From NCBI GenBank assembly GCA_035640715.1, contig DASQVO010000189.1, positions 1 through 18,887 of the forward strand: a stretch of DNA of 18,887 bases. Reading direction: 5' to 3'. A program made the translations under genes and the position numbers. How positions within the stretch are numbered: the stretch's first letter is position 1; each line of letters starts with the position of its first letter. This document shows, one piece after another, positions 7,410-13,931 of this stretch. The notes beneath the pieces were generated by a model that was given only the letters and a program-made list of their open reading frames with translations, ran no database searches and was not told where the DNA came from. Source of the stretch: DASQVO01 sp035640715. GTDB taxonomy: Bacteria; Actinomycetota; Actinomycetes; Streptosporangiales; Streptosporangiaceae.

Positions 7410-8054
7410 GGGCTTGTTCGCCGCGGATCCCGCAAGGTAGATGACTCGGCGGGCGATGTTGACCGCGTGGGCGCCGAGACGCTCATAGAACCACGCCACC
7501 TGCGTCATCTCCATCGTTACCGGCAGCGCCATTCGTCCGGAGGCAAGTTCGGCGATCAGGCTGGCGTGAAGCTCGTCCATCTCGTCGTCACGCTCGCTGA
7601 GCACGTCCGCGGCGGTGCGGTCGCGCTGGTACCAGGAGTCGGCCGCCTGCCGCCACATGCCGGACGCGAGGTCACCCATCCGATCGACGAGCCCCCGGCT
7701 GCGCGGCGAGAGATCCTCACTGAGAATATGGGTGGCCCGGGACGCGATCTGCATGACCAGGTCGTGTGAGCGCTCGAGCTCAGGCACGATACGCAGCACG
7801 GACAGCAGGAAACGCAGGTCCGAGGCCACGGGCGCCTGCAGCAGGATCTCCCGGTTGACCAGCTGCTCGACCTCCGGGTAGAGGGCATCGATGACCTGCT
7901 CGCGTTCGGCCAGCACCTGGAGCACGTCACCGTCACCGCTGAGCAGTGCCTGAGTGGCCTTAGGCAGGTCCTCGGCGACCATGGCGAAAAGCTCGATGAC
8001 CTTGGCTTCGATGGCTTCCAGCTCACGGTGGAATTCCTGACGGCTCCCGACCAT
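7398..8054 (-). CDS. phoU: Phosphate-signalling accessory protein PhoU
   Basis: Cytoplasmic two-repeat helical-bundle protein (218 aa) that links the Pst transporter to the PhoR-type sensor and damps Pho signalling and phosphate uptake. Both repeats are visible: the first carries DLRFLLSVLRIVPELERSHDLVMQIA, the second QVAWFYERLGAHAVNIARRVIYL. The family's E-R-x-G-D motif, thought to help bind metal, is ERSHD in the first repeat and ERLGA in the second, so the aspartate is lost in repeat two. I chose the ATG at 8054; a TTG two codons earlier is also open, and neither has a clear ribosome binding site. It is convergent with pstB, so it is not in the pst operon. It most resembles mycobacterial PhoY proteins in length. 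Confidence 0.92.
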   Translation of the reverse strand: MVGSRQEFHRELEAIEAKVIELFAMVAEDLPKATQALLSGDGDVLQVLAEREQVIDALYPEVEQLVNREILLQAPVASDLRFLLSVLRIVPELERSHDLVMQIASRATHILSEDLSPRSRGLVDRMGDLASGMWRQAADSWYQRDRTAADVLSERDDEMDELHASLIAELASGRMALPVTMEMTQVAWFYERLGAHAVNIARRVIYLAGSAANKPAGS

Positions 8055-8095
8055 GACCAAAGCGTACTGGGCACTTTACCCATCCGGGCAGCGCG

Positions 8096-8131
8096 ACGGC
8101 GGGTGCCGGCAATATTGCCGGCACCCGCCGT
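8096..8131 (-). terminator. Perfect 36-base palindrome, probable terminator of the cysA-sseC transcript
   Basis: ACGGCGGGTGCCGGCAAT is followed at once by its exact reverse complement. The hairpin has a 16-bp GC-rich stem closed by four AT bases. It starts 17 bases after the DUF1416 stop on the minus strand and ends about 40 bases before phoU. No T-run follows, which is common for actinobacterial terminators. It would isolate phoU from the genes upstream. Confidence 0.7.
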
Positions 8132-8148
8132 TGATGCTGTGGCAGTGC

Positions 8149-8478
8149 CTACACGGCCACCTCGACCTTGGTGACCTTTCCGTATTCGGCTGACACGCTG
8201 CGATCCGCGCGCGCCCCGCCGGGGGCGAGCACCCGGAGCGTCCAGGTTCCCGGCGCGGCGAAGAAACGGAAGCCTCCGTCCTCGCCGAGCGGCACCTCGG
8301 CCACGAACTCGCCGCCGGTGCCGAGCAGCCTCGCGTACCCGGTTGAGACCGGGGCGCTGTCGCGCACGACACGTCCCTCGACCACGGCCTGGCTGCCCGG
8401 GTTGGTCGCGGCGGCCACCGGTGCGCCGCCGGCCGGCGCGCCGCAGCCGTCGCCGGCCGCCTGGTTCACGTCGCTCAT
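8149..8478 (-). CDS. sseC: DUF1416 protein, SseC-like
   Basis: Small soluble protein (109 aa) of the DUF1416 family, found beside thiosulfate sulfurtransferase genes in actinobacteria and named SseC in mycobacteria. Its biochemical role is not established. Visible features are a CG motif near the N-terminus (DGCGAPAGG, Cys12) and a beta-rich transthyretin/CNA-B-like domain (about 32-109): VVEGRVVRDSAPVSTGYARLL, EFVAEVPLGEDGGFRFFAAPGTWTLRVLAPGG and a closing VTKVEVAV. The ATG overlaps the stop of the sulfurtransferase gene as ATGA, and GGGGGAGG lies just upstream, so the two are translationally coupled. A longer open frame upstream (to 8532) only reads through the sulfurtransferase gene. Confidence 0.85.
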   Translation of the reverse strand: MSDVNQAAGDGCGAPAGGAPVAAATNPGSQAVVEGRVVRDSAPVSTGYARLLGTGGEFVAEVPLGEDGGFRFFAAPGTWTLRVLAPGGARADRSVSAEYGKVTKVEVAV

Positions 8479-9317
8479 CGTGCCTCCCCCAGCTCGATCG
8501 GCACGCCCACGAGCGAGCCGTATTCGGTCCACGAACCATCGTAGTTCTTGACGTTCGGCTGCTCGAGCAGCTCGTGCAGCACGAACCAGGTGTGGGCGGA
8601 ACGCTCACCGATCCGGCAGTAGGCGATCGTGTCCTTGCTGAAATCCAGCCCGGCCTCGCCGGCGTAGAGCTCGCGCAGCTCATCATCGGAGCGGAACGTG
8701 CCGTCCTCGTTGGCCGCCTTCGACCAGGGGACGTTGCGCGCCGTGGGAATGTGCCCACCGCGCTGCGCCTGCTCCTGGGGAAGGTGCGCCGGCGCGAGCA
8801 GCCGCCCGGCGAACTCGTCCGGTGACCGGACGTCGACCAGGTTGCGCTTGCCGATCGACTCGATGACCTCGTCACGCTTGGCACGCAGCGAGGCATCCTG
8901 CTCAGCCGCCTGGTAGGAGGTTGCCGGGCGCTCGGGCACGTCCCTGGTCAGCTCCCGGGAGTCAAGCTCCCACTTCTTGCGGCCGCCGTCGAGGAGTTTC
9001 ACGTTCTGGTGGCCGTACAGCTTGAAGTACCAGTAGGCGTAGGCGGCGAACCAGTTATTGTTCCCGCCGTAGAGCACCACCGTGTCGTCGTTGGAGATGC
9101 CACGCTCGGACATCAGCTTCTCGAAGCCAACACGGTCCACGAAGTCGCGGCGCACCGGATCCTGCAGGTCCTGCTTCCAGTCGATCTTGATTGCGTTGGG
9201 GATATGCCCCTTGTCGTACGCGCTGGTGTCCTCGTCGACCTCGACGAGGACTACCCCGGCATCACCGGAGTGCGCCTCTACCCACTCGGCGTCCACGAGG
9301 ACATCGGAGCGGCTCAT
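8475..9317 (-). CDS. cysA: Thiosulfate sulfurtransferase (two-domain rhodanese, CysA/SseA type)
   Basis: Transfers sulfane sulfur from thiosulfate to a thiophilic acceptor such as cyanide or a protein thiol; cytoplasmic, 280 aa, the normal size for the family. The N-terminal rhodanese domain (about 5-125) is inactive: where a cysteine would sit it reads VVLYGGNNNWFAAYAYW. The C-terminal domain (about 145-275) carries the active loop YCRIGERSAHTWF with catalytic Cys234, the same loop as mycobacterial CysA2/CysA3. The start ATG has a strong AAGGAGG at 9326-9332, 8 bases away. The stop overlaps the start of sseC. The name cysA follows mycobacterial usage and is unrelated to the sulfate-transport ATPase CysA; sseA would be an equally fair name. 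Confidence 0.93.
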   Translation of the reverse strand: MSRSDVLVDAEWVEAHSGDAGVVLVEVDEDTSAYDKGHIPNAIKIDWKQDLQDPVRRDFVDRVGFEKLMSERGISNDDTVVLYGGNNNWFAAYAYWYFKLYGHQNVKLLDGGRKKWELDSRELTRDVPERPATSYQAAEQDASLRAKRDEVIESIGKRNLVDVRSPDEFAGRLLAPAHLPQEQAQRGGHIPTARNVPWSKAANEDGTFRSDDELRELYAGEAGLDFSKDTIAYCRIGERSAHTWFVLHELLEQPNVKNYDGSWTEYGSLVGVPIELGEAR

Positions 9318-9336
9318 AGGGAAAACCTCCTTGGTT

Positions 9337-9480
9337 AGATCAGGCCGGCGCGCTTACTTGAGACGACGGCGAGATCCGGCGGATGAACAGATACAGGCGG
9401 ATGAACAGCTACATCCGGGTCAGATCAGGCCGGCGCGTCTCCCTGGGACGACGGCGAGATCCGGCGGATGAACAGATACA
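9337..9480. repeat. Diverged duplication of the 3' end of the DUF4395 gene
   Basis: Bases 9337-9395 and 9422-9480 (59 bases each, offset 85) match at 54 positions with no gap; all five mismatches fall in 9353-9361. The second copy is the true end of the DUF4395 gene; the first lies past its stop. An 18-base subunit (GGCGGATGAACAGATACA) occurs at 9378-9395, again at 9396-9413 with one change, and at 9463-9480. Both long copies would encode YLFIRRISPSSQ followed by a short tail and the same TGA. Confidence 0.9.
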
Positions 9481-9856
9481 TCTGGCAGCCCAGGCAGAAA
9501 TCGAACGCCGCGTTGAGGAACGCGGCTGCCAGGGCCATGGCGGTGAAGGCGATACCAATGCCGGTGATGCCGACCGCGTAGCCGATCACGCCGACCGCGG
9601 CGATGACCATGCCGACACCCTGCGCGAACCGCGGCGGCGCCGCCGGCTCGACCCGTGAGGGCGGCCCCAGGTGCGGCCGGACGCCGAGGCGGTAGATCAG
9701 GCCGTACGGGGCGTAACGCAGCCCGGCGACCGCACCGACCGCGAATACCAGCGTCTGCGCAAGCAGCAGCCACATGCTGCCGGTGACCAGGACGATCGCT
9801 AGCACGATGGTCGTGACGATCGCGCTGAATCTGGGACCTCTGGCGTCAATATCCAT
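9425..9856 (-). CDS. DUF4395 membrane protein with a CxxC motif
   Basis: Integral membrane protein of 143 aa in the DUF4395 family. Hydrophobic segments lie near 12-45 (probably two helices), 80-100 and 101-118. The hallmark FDFCLGCQMYLF (Cys121, Cys124) follows the last helix, as in other members, and could be a redox or metal site. Function is unknown; family members often sit beside thioredoxins and rhodaneses, as here. The start at 9856 is fixed by AAGGAG at 9864-9869 with a 7-base spacer; an open frame extending to 9949 has no such signal. It lies between the thioredoxin gene and the sulfurtransferase gene, which suggests a shared role in thiol or sulfur transfer at the membrane. Its 3' end has been duplicated downstream. 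Confidence 0.85.
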   Translation of the reverse strand: MDIDARGPRFSAIVTTIVLAIVLVTGSMWLLLAQTLVFAVGAVAGLRYAPYGLIYRLGVRPHLGPPSRVEPAAPPRFAQGVGMVIAAVGVIGYAVGITGIGIAFTAMALAAAFLNAAFDFCLGCQMYLFIRRISPSSQGDAPA

Positions 9857-10177
9857 GGCTGTGCTCCTTGATGCTGACAGGCGTTCCTGCTGGCGCGGCA
9901 CCCTCCTGCGCCCGGAACCGGGCGCACCGCCACGCGTAGCCGGCCACACACCGGCACCGGGCGGGAGTCAGGCGGCGCGGGCGATGCCTGCTGCGACGCT
10001 CGGCCGACGTCTCAGCACGGCACCGGCAAGCGGCGGCTGGCCAGGGAAGGCCGACACAGAGCGGTCGCCACCCGGCAGAAGTCCACGGCGCGCCGTTTTG
10101 TCAGCATCTGCGCTGTCCATGAGGGCACGTAGTTGATGTTATGCGGGGCCAGCGCAGCTGTCACTCCCCGGCCGGCC

Positions 10178-10204
10178 GAAATAAGAGACATTTCAGGCTT
10201 ATTT
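10178..10204. repeat. AT-rich inverted repeats with two exclusive pairings
   Basis: AAATAAG (10179-10185) pairs with CTTATTT (10198-10204). Alternatively GAAAT (10178-10182) pairs with ATTTC (10190-10194). The two pairings share bases and exclude each other. The site is 80-110 bases past the thioredoxin stop on the minus strand and may serve as a transcript end or a control element. Confidence 0.4.
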
Positions 10205-10218
10205 GATGGGTAAGTCCG

Positions 10219-10256
10219 GAAATCTCGTGGGCAGCTAACTCCAAGAAATCTCGTGG
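10219..10256. repeat. 12-base direct repeat, 26-base period
   Basis: GAAATCTCGTGG occurs at 10219-10230 and 10245-10256. It sits between the thioredoxin stop and the AT-rich hairpins; a tandem protein-binding site is possible, but nothing else supports it. Confidence 0.4.
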
Positions 10257-10284
10257 ACGTAAGGCGCGAATGGGAGGCACGGCG

Positions 10285-10770
10285 TCAGCCCTCGGCCGGC
10301 GTGGCGACTGCCGCGCCGCCCGGTGCGGCCGCCTTCCCGCCGAGCAGCTCACCGAGCACTGCGATGACGTCGGCCTTCCGCGGCTGGCCGCTGGCCTGCC
10401 GCACGATGGTGCCGTCCCGGCCGAGCACGACAACCGCGGGCGTCGTATAGATATGGAGCCTGCGCACCAGGTCCAGCCGTGACTCCGCGTCAATCTCCAC
10501 GTACGTCACGCCCTCCAGCATCCCCGCGACCTCGGCCAGGATCTGCCGCGTGGCACGGCACGGCGCGCAGAACGCACTGGAGAACTGGACGAGGGTAGCG
10601 CGGGAGCCAAGAGATTGCCGCAGGTCCGCAGCGGTCAGCCGGGCATGGCCGGGGGAACCCGGCCGGGCCTGCCCCGGGCTGCGCAGCCGTCCCTGCCTCC
10701 GGCGCCATGCAATGCCGAACAGCGTGGCGGCGATCACCACCGCGGCCAGCGCCATAACTCCTGCGGTCAT
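10285..10770 (-). CDS. thiX: Membrane-anchored thioredoxin-like protein (ThiX type)
   Basis: Thiol-disulfide oxidoreductase-like protein, 161 aa from the ATG chosen. An N-terminal membrane helix (about 4-22) is followed by a basic stop-transfer RRRQGR, and the thioredoxin fold spans about 45-145. The active site is FCAPCRA (Cys68, Cys71), and the cis-proline region is YTTPAVVVLG. The helix-then-positive pattern suggests the catalytic domain faces the cytoplasm, which is inferred, not shown. A TTG at 10821 would add 17 residues and has GGAG 4 bases upstream; the ATG at 10770 has no clear ribosome binding site, so the start is uncertain. It follows the DUF2993 gene closely and is likely in the same transcript. 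The mycobacterial counterpart by position is ThiX (Rv0816c). Confidence 0.85.
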   Translation of the reverse strand: MTAGVMALAAVVIAATLFGIAWRRRQGRLRSPGQARPGSPGHARLTAADLRQSLGSRATLVQFSSAFCAPCRATRQILAEVAGMLEGVTYVEIDAESRLDLVRRLHIYTTPAVVVLGRDGTIVRQASGQPRKADVIAVLGELLGGKAAAPGGAAVATPAEG

Positions 10771-10848
10771 AGACCGGACAGCGCCGGTAACCGCTCCCGC
10801 ATTCCGCCGGGGGCGCGCCAATTGGCTCCGCCCGGCTCCCGGCCCAGG

Positions 10849-11538
10849 TCATGTGCCGTTCGCGAAATACACATTCGTGGCTGCCGCGCTTACCCGGACG
10901 CCGCCTGGCGTGACACTGACCGAGGTCACGGTGAGGTGCAGCGGCAGGCCGGTCACCGGGATCACGAACCGGAACTGGCCCGAAATGACGCTGGCGGGCG
11001 CATTGATGCCGGATCCGAGACTGACGCGGGTCGGCGTGACGGTGATCCCGGACGCGCTCACTCCCAGGGACGCGACCGCGGACACCGGGACGGACACACC
11101 GAGATAGCTCACAGTCCCGGACATCCGCAGCGCCCCGCCGTCCTGGCTGAGCCGCACGCCCTGCGGAAGGCGGCTCTGCACGGAAGACAGCGGCACGGTG
11201 CCGCTGCCGGAGACCTGGGCGGCCGTGATACCGGACGAGTTGCGGCCGAGCAGATCGCTGACCGGGGCGTGCACACCCATCAGGCGGGCATCCAGGCCGT
11301 CCACCTGTACCCCGCCGCTGGTCACCTGCCCGATCGAGAGATCCACCTCGTGGTAGTTCCCGGTCGCGACCTGTGTCAGGAAGGGGAATCCGCGCACGCT
11401 GACGGACGGCTTTGATGGCAGGTTGTAGGCGGTGGCAACCCTGCTGGCGATCTCATTGTCGGCCACTGCGGCGGCTACCCGGTCCGCGGCCACCAGCAGG
11501 CCGACGAGGATGATCACGACGATCAGCAGCTTGCGCAT
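10849..11538 (-). CDS. DUF2993 exported protein (LmeA-like)
   Basis: Envelope protein of 229 aa in the DUF2993 family. An N-terminal hydrophobic segment (3-24, LLIVVIILVGLLVAADRVAAA) acts as signal or anchor, followed by a beta-rich domain with typical phrases GFPFLTQVATGNYHEVDLSIG and GLPLHLTVTSVSVTPGGVRVSAAATNV. The family includes mycobacterial LmeA, linked to lipomannan and envelope maturation; a lipid-binding role is plausible here but not shown. The ATG start has only a weak GGCAGG upstream. It is divergent from glnR, with 202 bases between the starts, and is followed by the thioredoxin gene. The same position relative to glnR is held by Rv0817c in M. tuberculosis. Confidence 0.82.
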   Translation of the reverse strand: MRKLLIVVIILVGLLVAADRVAAAVADNEIASRVATAYNLPSKPSVSVRGFPFLTQVATGNYHEVDLSIGQVTSGGVQVDGLDARLMGVHAPVSDLLGRNSSGITAAQVSGSGTVPLSSVQSRLPQGVRLSQDGGALRMSGTVSYLGVSVPVSAVASLGVSASGITVTPTRVSLGSGINAPASVISGQFRFVIPVTGLPLHLTVTSVSVTPGGVRVSAAATNVYFANGT

Positions 11539-11726
11539 GTGCCTGCCAGACTACTCGCGCAGATGCGGCCAAACCGGCGCCAGGACGGCTCCGCGGCGGC
11601 CCGGCAGCGAATAGTCCGCTATAGCCACATCGGCTATCCTTGCCGACAATGGGATCCGGGCAACGATGCCCCCGGGTCCCTACGTGCTTTATACAGGCAA
11701 TGCCGGTACGCCGGGTGCCTCGGAGT

Positions 11727-11732
11727 GGAGGT
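11727..11732 (+). promoter_or_regulatory. Ribosome binding site that fixes the TTG start of glnR
   Basis: GGAGGT lies 8 bases before TTG 11741. Upstream in-frame ATG 11666 lacks such a site, and the protein from the TTG aligns with the usual GlnR N-terminus (M-S-x-LLLLT). Confidence 0.8.
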
Positions 11733-11740
11733 GGAACAGC

Positions 11741-12589
11741 TTGAGCGATCTGCTCCTTCTGACCGGGACGCTGGAAGCGTCCGCAGAGGTGCTGCCCGCA
11801 CTTGGCCTGCTCCTGCACTCGGTCCGTGTCATGCCCGCCGAGGCGTCGGCTCTCATCGACGCTCCCCCGGGGGATGTGGTCCTGGTTGACGCGCGGCGCG
11901 ATCTCGCCCACGGCAAGAGCATCTGCAAACTGCTCCTGACCACGGGCCTGGATTGCCCGCTGCTCATTATCGTCACCGAGGGCGGTCTCGCCGCGGTGAG
12001 CGCCGACTGGGGCGCCGATGATGTGATCTTGAATACAGCCGGGCCGGCCGAGGTAGAGGCCAGGCTGAGGCTCGCGCTCGGCCGCCGGGCGCGGAGCGCG
12101 GCCGCGGACGCGCCGGACGAGATAAGGTCCGGCGACCTCACCATCGATGAGGCCACGTATTCCGCCCGGCTGCGCGGCAGGGCGCTCGACCTGACGTTCA
12201 AGGAGTTCGAGCTGCTGAAATTCCTCGCCCAGCATCCGGGCCGCGTGTTTACCCGGGCGCACCTGCTGCAGGAAGTCTGGGGCTATGACTACTTCGGCGG
12301 GACCCGGACGGTGGACGTGCACGTGCGGCGGCTGCGCGCCAAGCTCGGCACCGAGCATGAGGCGCTGATCGGCACCGTGCGGAATGTTGGCTACCGGTTC
12401 GTGCCTTTCAAGGGTGGAGGCGACGACCAGCGGGACAGCCAGCAGCACGCGGGAGACGATGAATACGACACCGGATCATCCAGCGACGCAGAGTTCGGCG
12501 ACGGTGACGGGTTCGCCGGCATCGAGCAGCCGCCAGCGGCGGGCACCAACGGCGCAACAGGCGTCGGCGTCTCGTCGGCCGGCCGATGA
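11741..12589 (+). CDS. glnR: Orphan response regulator GlnR, global nitrogen regulator
   Basis: OmpR-type DNA-binding regulator of nitrogen genes (glnA, amtB, nirB and others) in actinobacteria; 282 aa. The receiver domain (1-112) is atypical: it keeps Asp50 and Arg52 (VLVDARRDL), which in GlnR hold the dimer by charge contacts rather than accept phosphate, and reads LLLLTGTLEASAEVLPALGLLLHSVRV at the start as Streptomyces GlnR does. The winged helix (about 130-222) carries LDLTFKEFELLKFLAQHPGRVF and the recognition region YFGGTRTVDVHVRRLRAKLG. A 60-residue acidic, low-complexity tail follows. The TTG start has GGAGGT 8 bases before it. No partner kinase is present, as expected. The last 131 bases are also read in another frame by mshD. 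Confidence 0.95.
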   Translation: MSDLLLLTGTLEASAEVLPALGLLLHSVRVMPAEASALIDAPPGDVVLVDARRDLAHGKSICKLLLTTGLDCPLLIIVTEGGLAAVSADWGADDVILNTAGPAEVEARLRLALGRRARSAAADAPDEIRSGDLTIDEATYSARLRGRALDLTFKEFELLKFLAQHPGRVFTRAHLLQEVWGYDYFGGTRTVDVHVRRLRAKLGTEHEALIGTVRNVGYRFVPFKGGGDDQRDSQQHAGDDEYDTGSSSDAEFGDGDGFAGIEQPPAAGTNGATGVGVSSAGR

Positions 12590-13619
12590 TTACGAGAGCC
12601 TGGTAGCGGTCACCTCCGGCCCTCTGCGCAGGGCACAGCGGGATAAGGTGCTGCGCCTGGTCACGGCGGCCGCTGCGGAAGACGGCGTGTCCCCGCTGTC
12701 GGAGCACGTCATGCTTCACCTGCGCTACGGCGGCCCGGCCCCCGGGCCGGAAGCCATGGTGCCGGCGCCGGGCGACGACGGCCGTCACGGCACCGGCGGG
12801 TCCCCGCAGGACGGCCTGGACCTGGTGGCCGCGGACGCGGGACAGATCACCGGTTACGCTCATCTGGACGCCGACGGAGCCGGCGGAGCCAGCGCGGAGC
12901 TGGTGATCGACCCGGCCCATCGCCGCCGGGGCGCCGGCCGGGCTCTCATTGCCGAACTGGCCGCCCGGGCCGGTGACCGGCCACTGCGTGTCTGGGCACA
13001 CGGCGACCTCCCGGCGGCGGCGGCTCTGGCACGGGCCGCCGGATTCGGCCGGGTCCGCGCGCTGTGGCAGATGCGCCGGTCACTGCGGGAGCCGCTGCCC
13101 GAGCCGTCGGTGCCCGGCGGCATCAGCCTGCGCACGTTCCGCCCGGGACGTGATGAGGACGAGTGGCTCGGCGTCAATGCCCGCGCGTTTGCCGATCATC
13201 CCGAGCAGGGCGCGTGGACCCGGTCCGACCTCGACGTGCGCGAGCAGGAACCCTGGTTCGACCCTGCGGGCTTCTTCCTCGCAGATCGTGACGGCCGCCT
13301 TGCCGGGTTCCACTGGACGAAGGTCCACGGCAGCGGACGGCTGGATGACGGCGGGGCGCCCGGCACGGGCCCGGTCAGCCACCCACCGGGAACCGGCGGG
13401 GAGATCGGTGAGGTGTACGTCGTCGGCGTCGACCCTGCCGAGCAGGGCACGGGCCTCGGCAGGGCGCTGACCCTGACCGGGCTGCGCTATCTACGGGACG
13501 ACCGCGGCCTTTCCGAGGTCATGCTCTACGTGGACGAGAGCAACAGCGCGGCGATCCGGATGTATGAATCACTGGGCTTCACGCGCTATGCGGCGGATGT
13601 CATGTATGGCAACGGTTGA
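12459..13619 (+). CDS. mshD: Mycothiol synthase MshD
   Basis: Acetylates Cys-GlcN-Ins with acetyl-CoA, the last step of mycothiol synthesis, in the cytoplasm. Two GNAT domains: the N-terminal (about 45-205) has the acetyl-CoA loop VIDPAHRRRGAGRALIAEL, and the C-terminal (about 215-385) has VVGVDPAEQGTGLGRALT. Family signatures VWAHGDL, NARAFADHPEQGAWT, WFDPAGF, GFHWTKVH and MYESLGFTRY are all present. At 386 aa it is longer than the roughly 310 aa of the family because of a 42-residue N-terminal tail and two Gly/Pro-rich inserts. The start is uncertain: ATG 12459 (GGGAG only 3 bases upstream) is the best in-frame choice, GTG 12504 is next, and no good start exists after the glnR stop. Confidence 0.92.
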   Translation: MNTTPDHPATQSSATVTGSPASSSRQRRAPTAQQASASRRPADDYESLVAVTSGPLRRAQRDKVLRLVTAAAAEDGVSPLSEHVMLHLRYGGPAPGPEAMVPAPGDDGRHGTGGSPQDGLDLVAADAGQITGYAHLDADGAGGASAELVIDPAHRRRGAGRALIAELAARAGDRPLRVWAHGDLPAAAALARAAGFGRVRALWQMRRSLREPLPEPSVPGGISLRTFRPGRDEDEWLGVNARAFADHPEQGAWTRSDLDVREQEPWFDPAGFFLADRDGRLAGFHWTKVHGSGRLDDGGAPGTGPVSHPPGTGGEIGEVYVVGVDPAEQGTGLGRALTLTGLRYLRDDRGLSEVMLYVDESNSAAIRMYESLGFTRYAADVMYGNG

Positions 13620-13715
13620 TACGCCCGCTCGCCTGCGGCTGGCGCATGTGACCCGGTTACCTGGATACGCGATTGCATGGGAGGCGCCGTGCGGCCCGGC
13701 CGCTACCATCGGGCT

Positions 13716-13925
13716 TCACCGGCGCGGCAGCGACGGTAAGGCTATCCGGCCCAGGATCTTGACCTGGGGATGGACTCCGAGGACCTCATCCAGCTGCTCC
13801 CGGGTCAGCGGCCCGTCGCTCGCGGCGACCGCACTCAGCACCTCGGCGTAGAGTTCGATCTCGTCGAGAGCCACCCGGTCGTGAACACGAAGATCGAGAT
13901 ACTCGGGCACCGTGTTCACCTCCAT
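13716..13925 (-). CDS. Small conserved-looking protein of unknown function
   Basis: 69 aa, acidic and soluble, without membrane segments or cysteines. The sequence VPEYLDLRVHDRVALDEIELYAEVLSAVAASDGPLTREQLDEVLGVHP has strong third-position GC bias. The second half looks like a short helix-turn-helix-like or helical-hairpin segment (PLTREQLDEVLGV). I recall similar short proteins in other actinobacteria but cannot name a family. It starts at ATG 13925, with a GTG two codons earlier; neither has a clear ribosome binding site. It is convergent with mshD, with 96 bases between the stops. Confidence 0.6.
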   Translation of the reverse strand: MEVNTVPEYLDLRVHDRVALDEIELYAEVLSAVAASDGPLTREQLDEVLGVHPQVKILGRIALPSLPRR

Positions 13926-13931
13926 GGTCAC

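Larger units (their letters stand above)
9857..10284. other. 428-base gap between thioredoxin-like and DUF4395 genes
   Basis: No gene seen. The right part (10178-10260) is oddly AT-rich for this genome and holds alternative hairpins and a 12-base direct repeat, reported separately. The left part is GC-rich without a recognisable promoter, although the DUF4395-cysA-sseC unit must have one, given the size of the gap. Confidence 0.5.

Noticed and set aside
7556..8896. 446-codon minus-strand open frame across phoU, sseC and cysA
   Set aside because: Shadow frame over three well-supported genes; the product is Ser/Arg/Pro/Cys-rich with no domain.
11618..11625. GCTATAGC palindrome as a GlnR autoregulation site
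   Set aside because: It does not show the paired GTnAC/GaAAC layout of GlnR boxes, and 8-base palindromes are common.
11453..12448. 331-codon minus-strand open frame opposite glnR
   Set aside because: Antisense shadow of glnR; composition follows the complementary codons and no family is recognisable.
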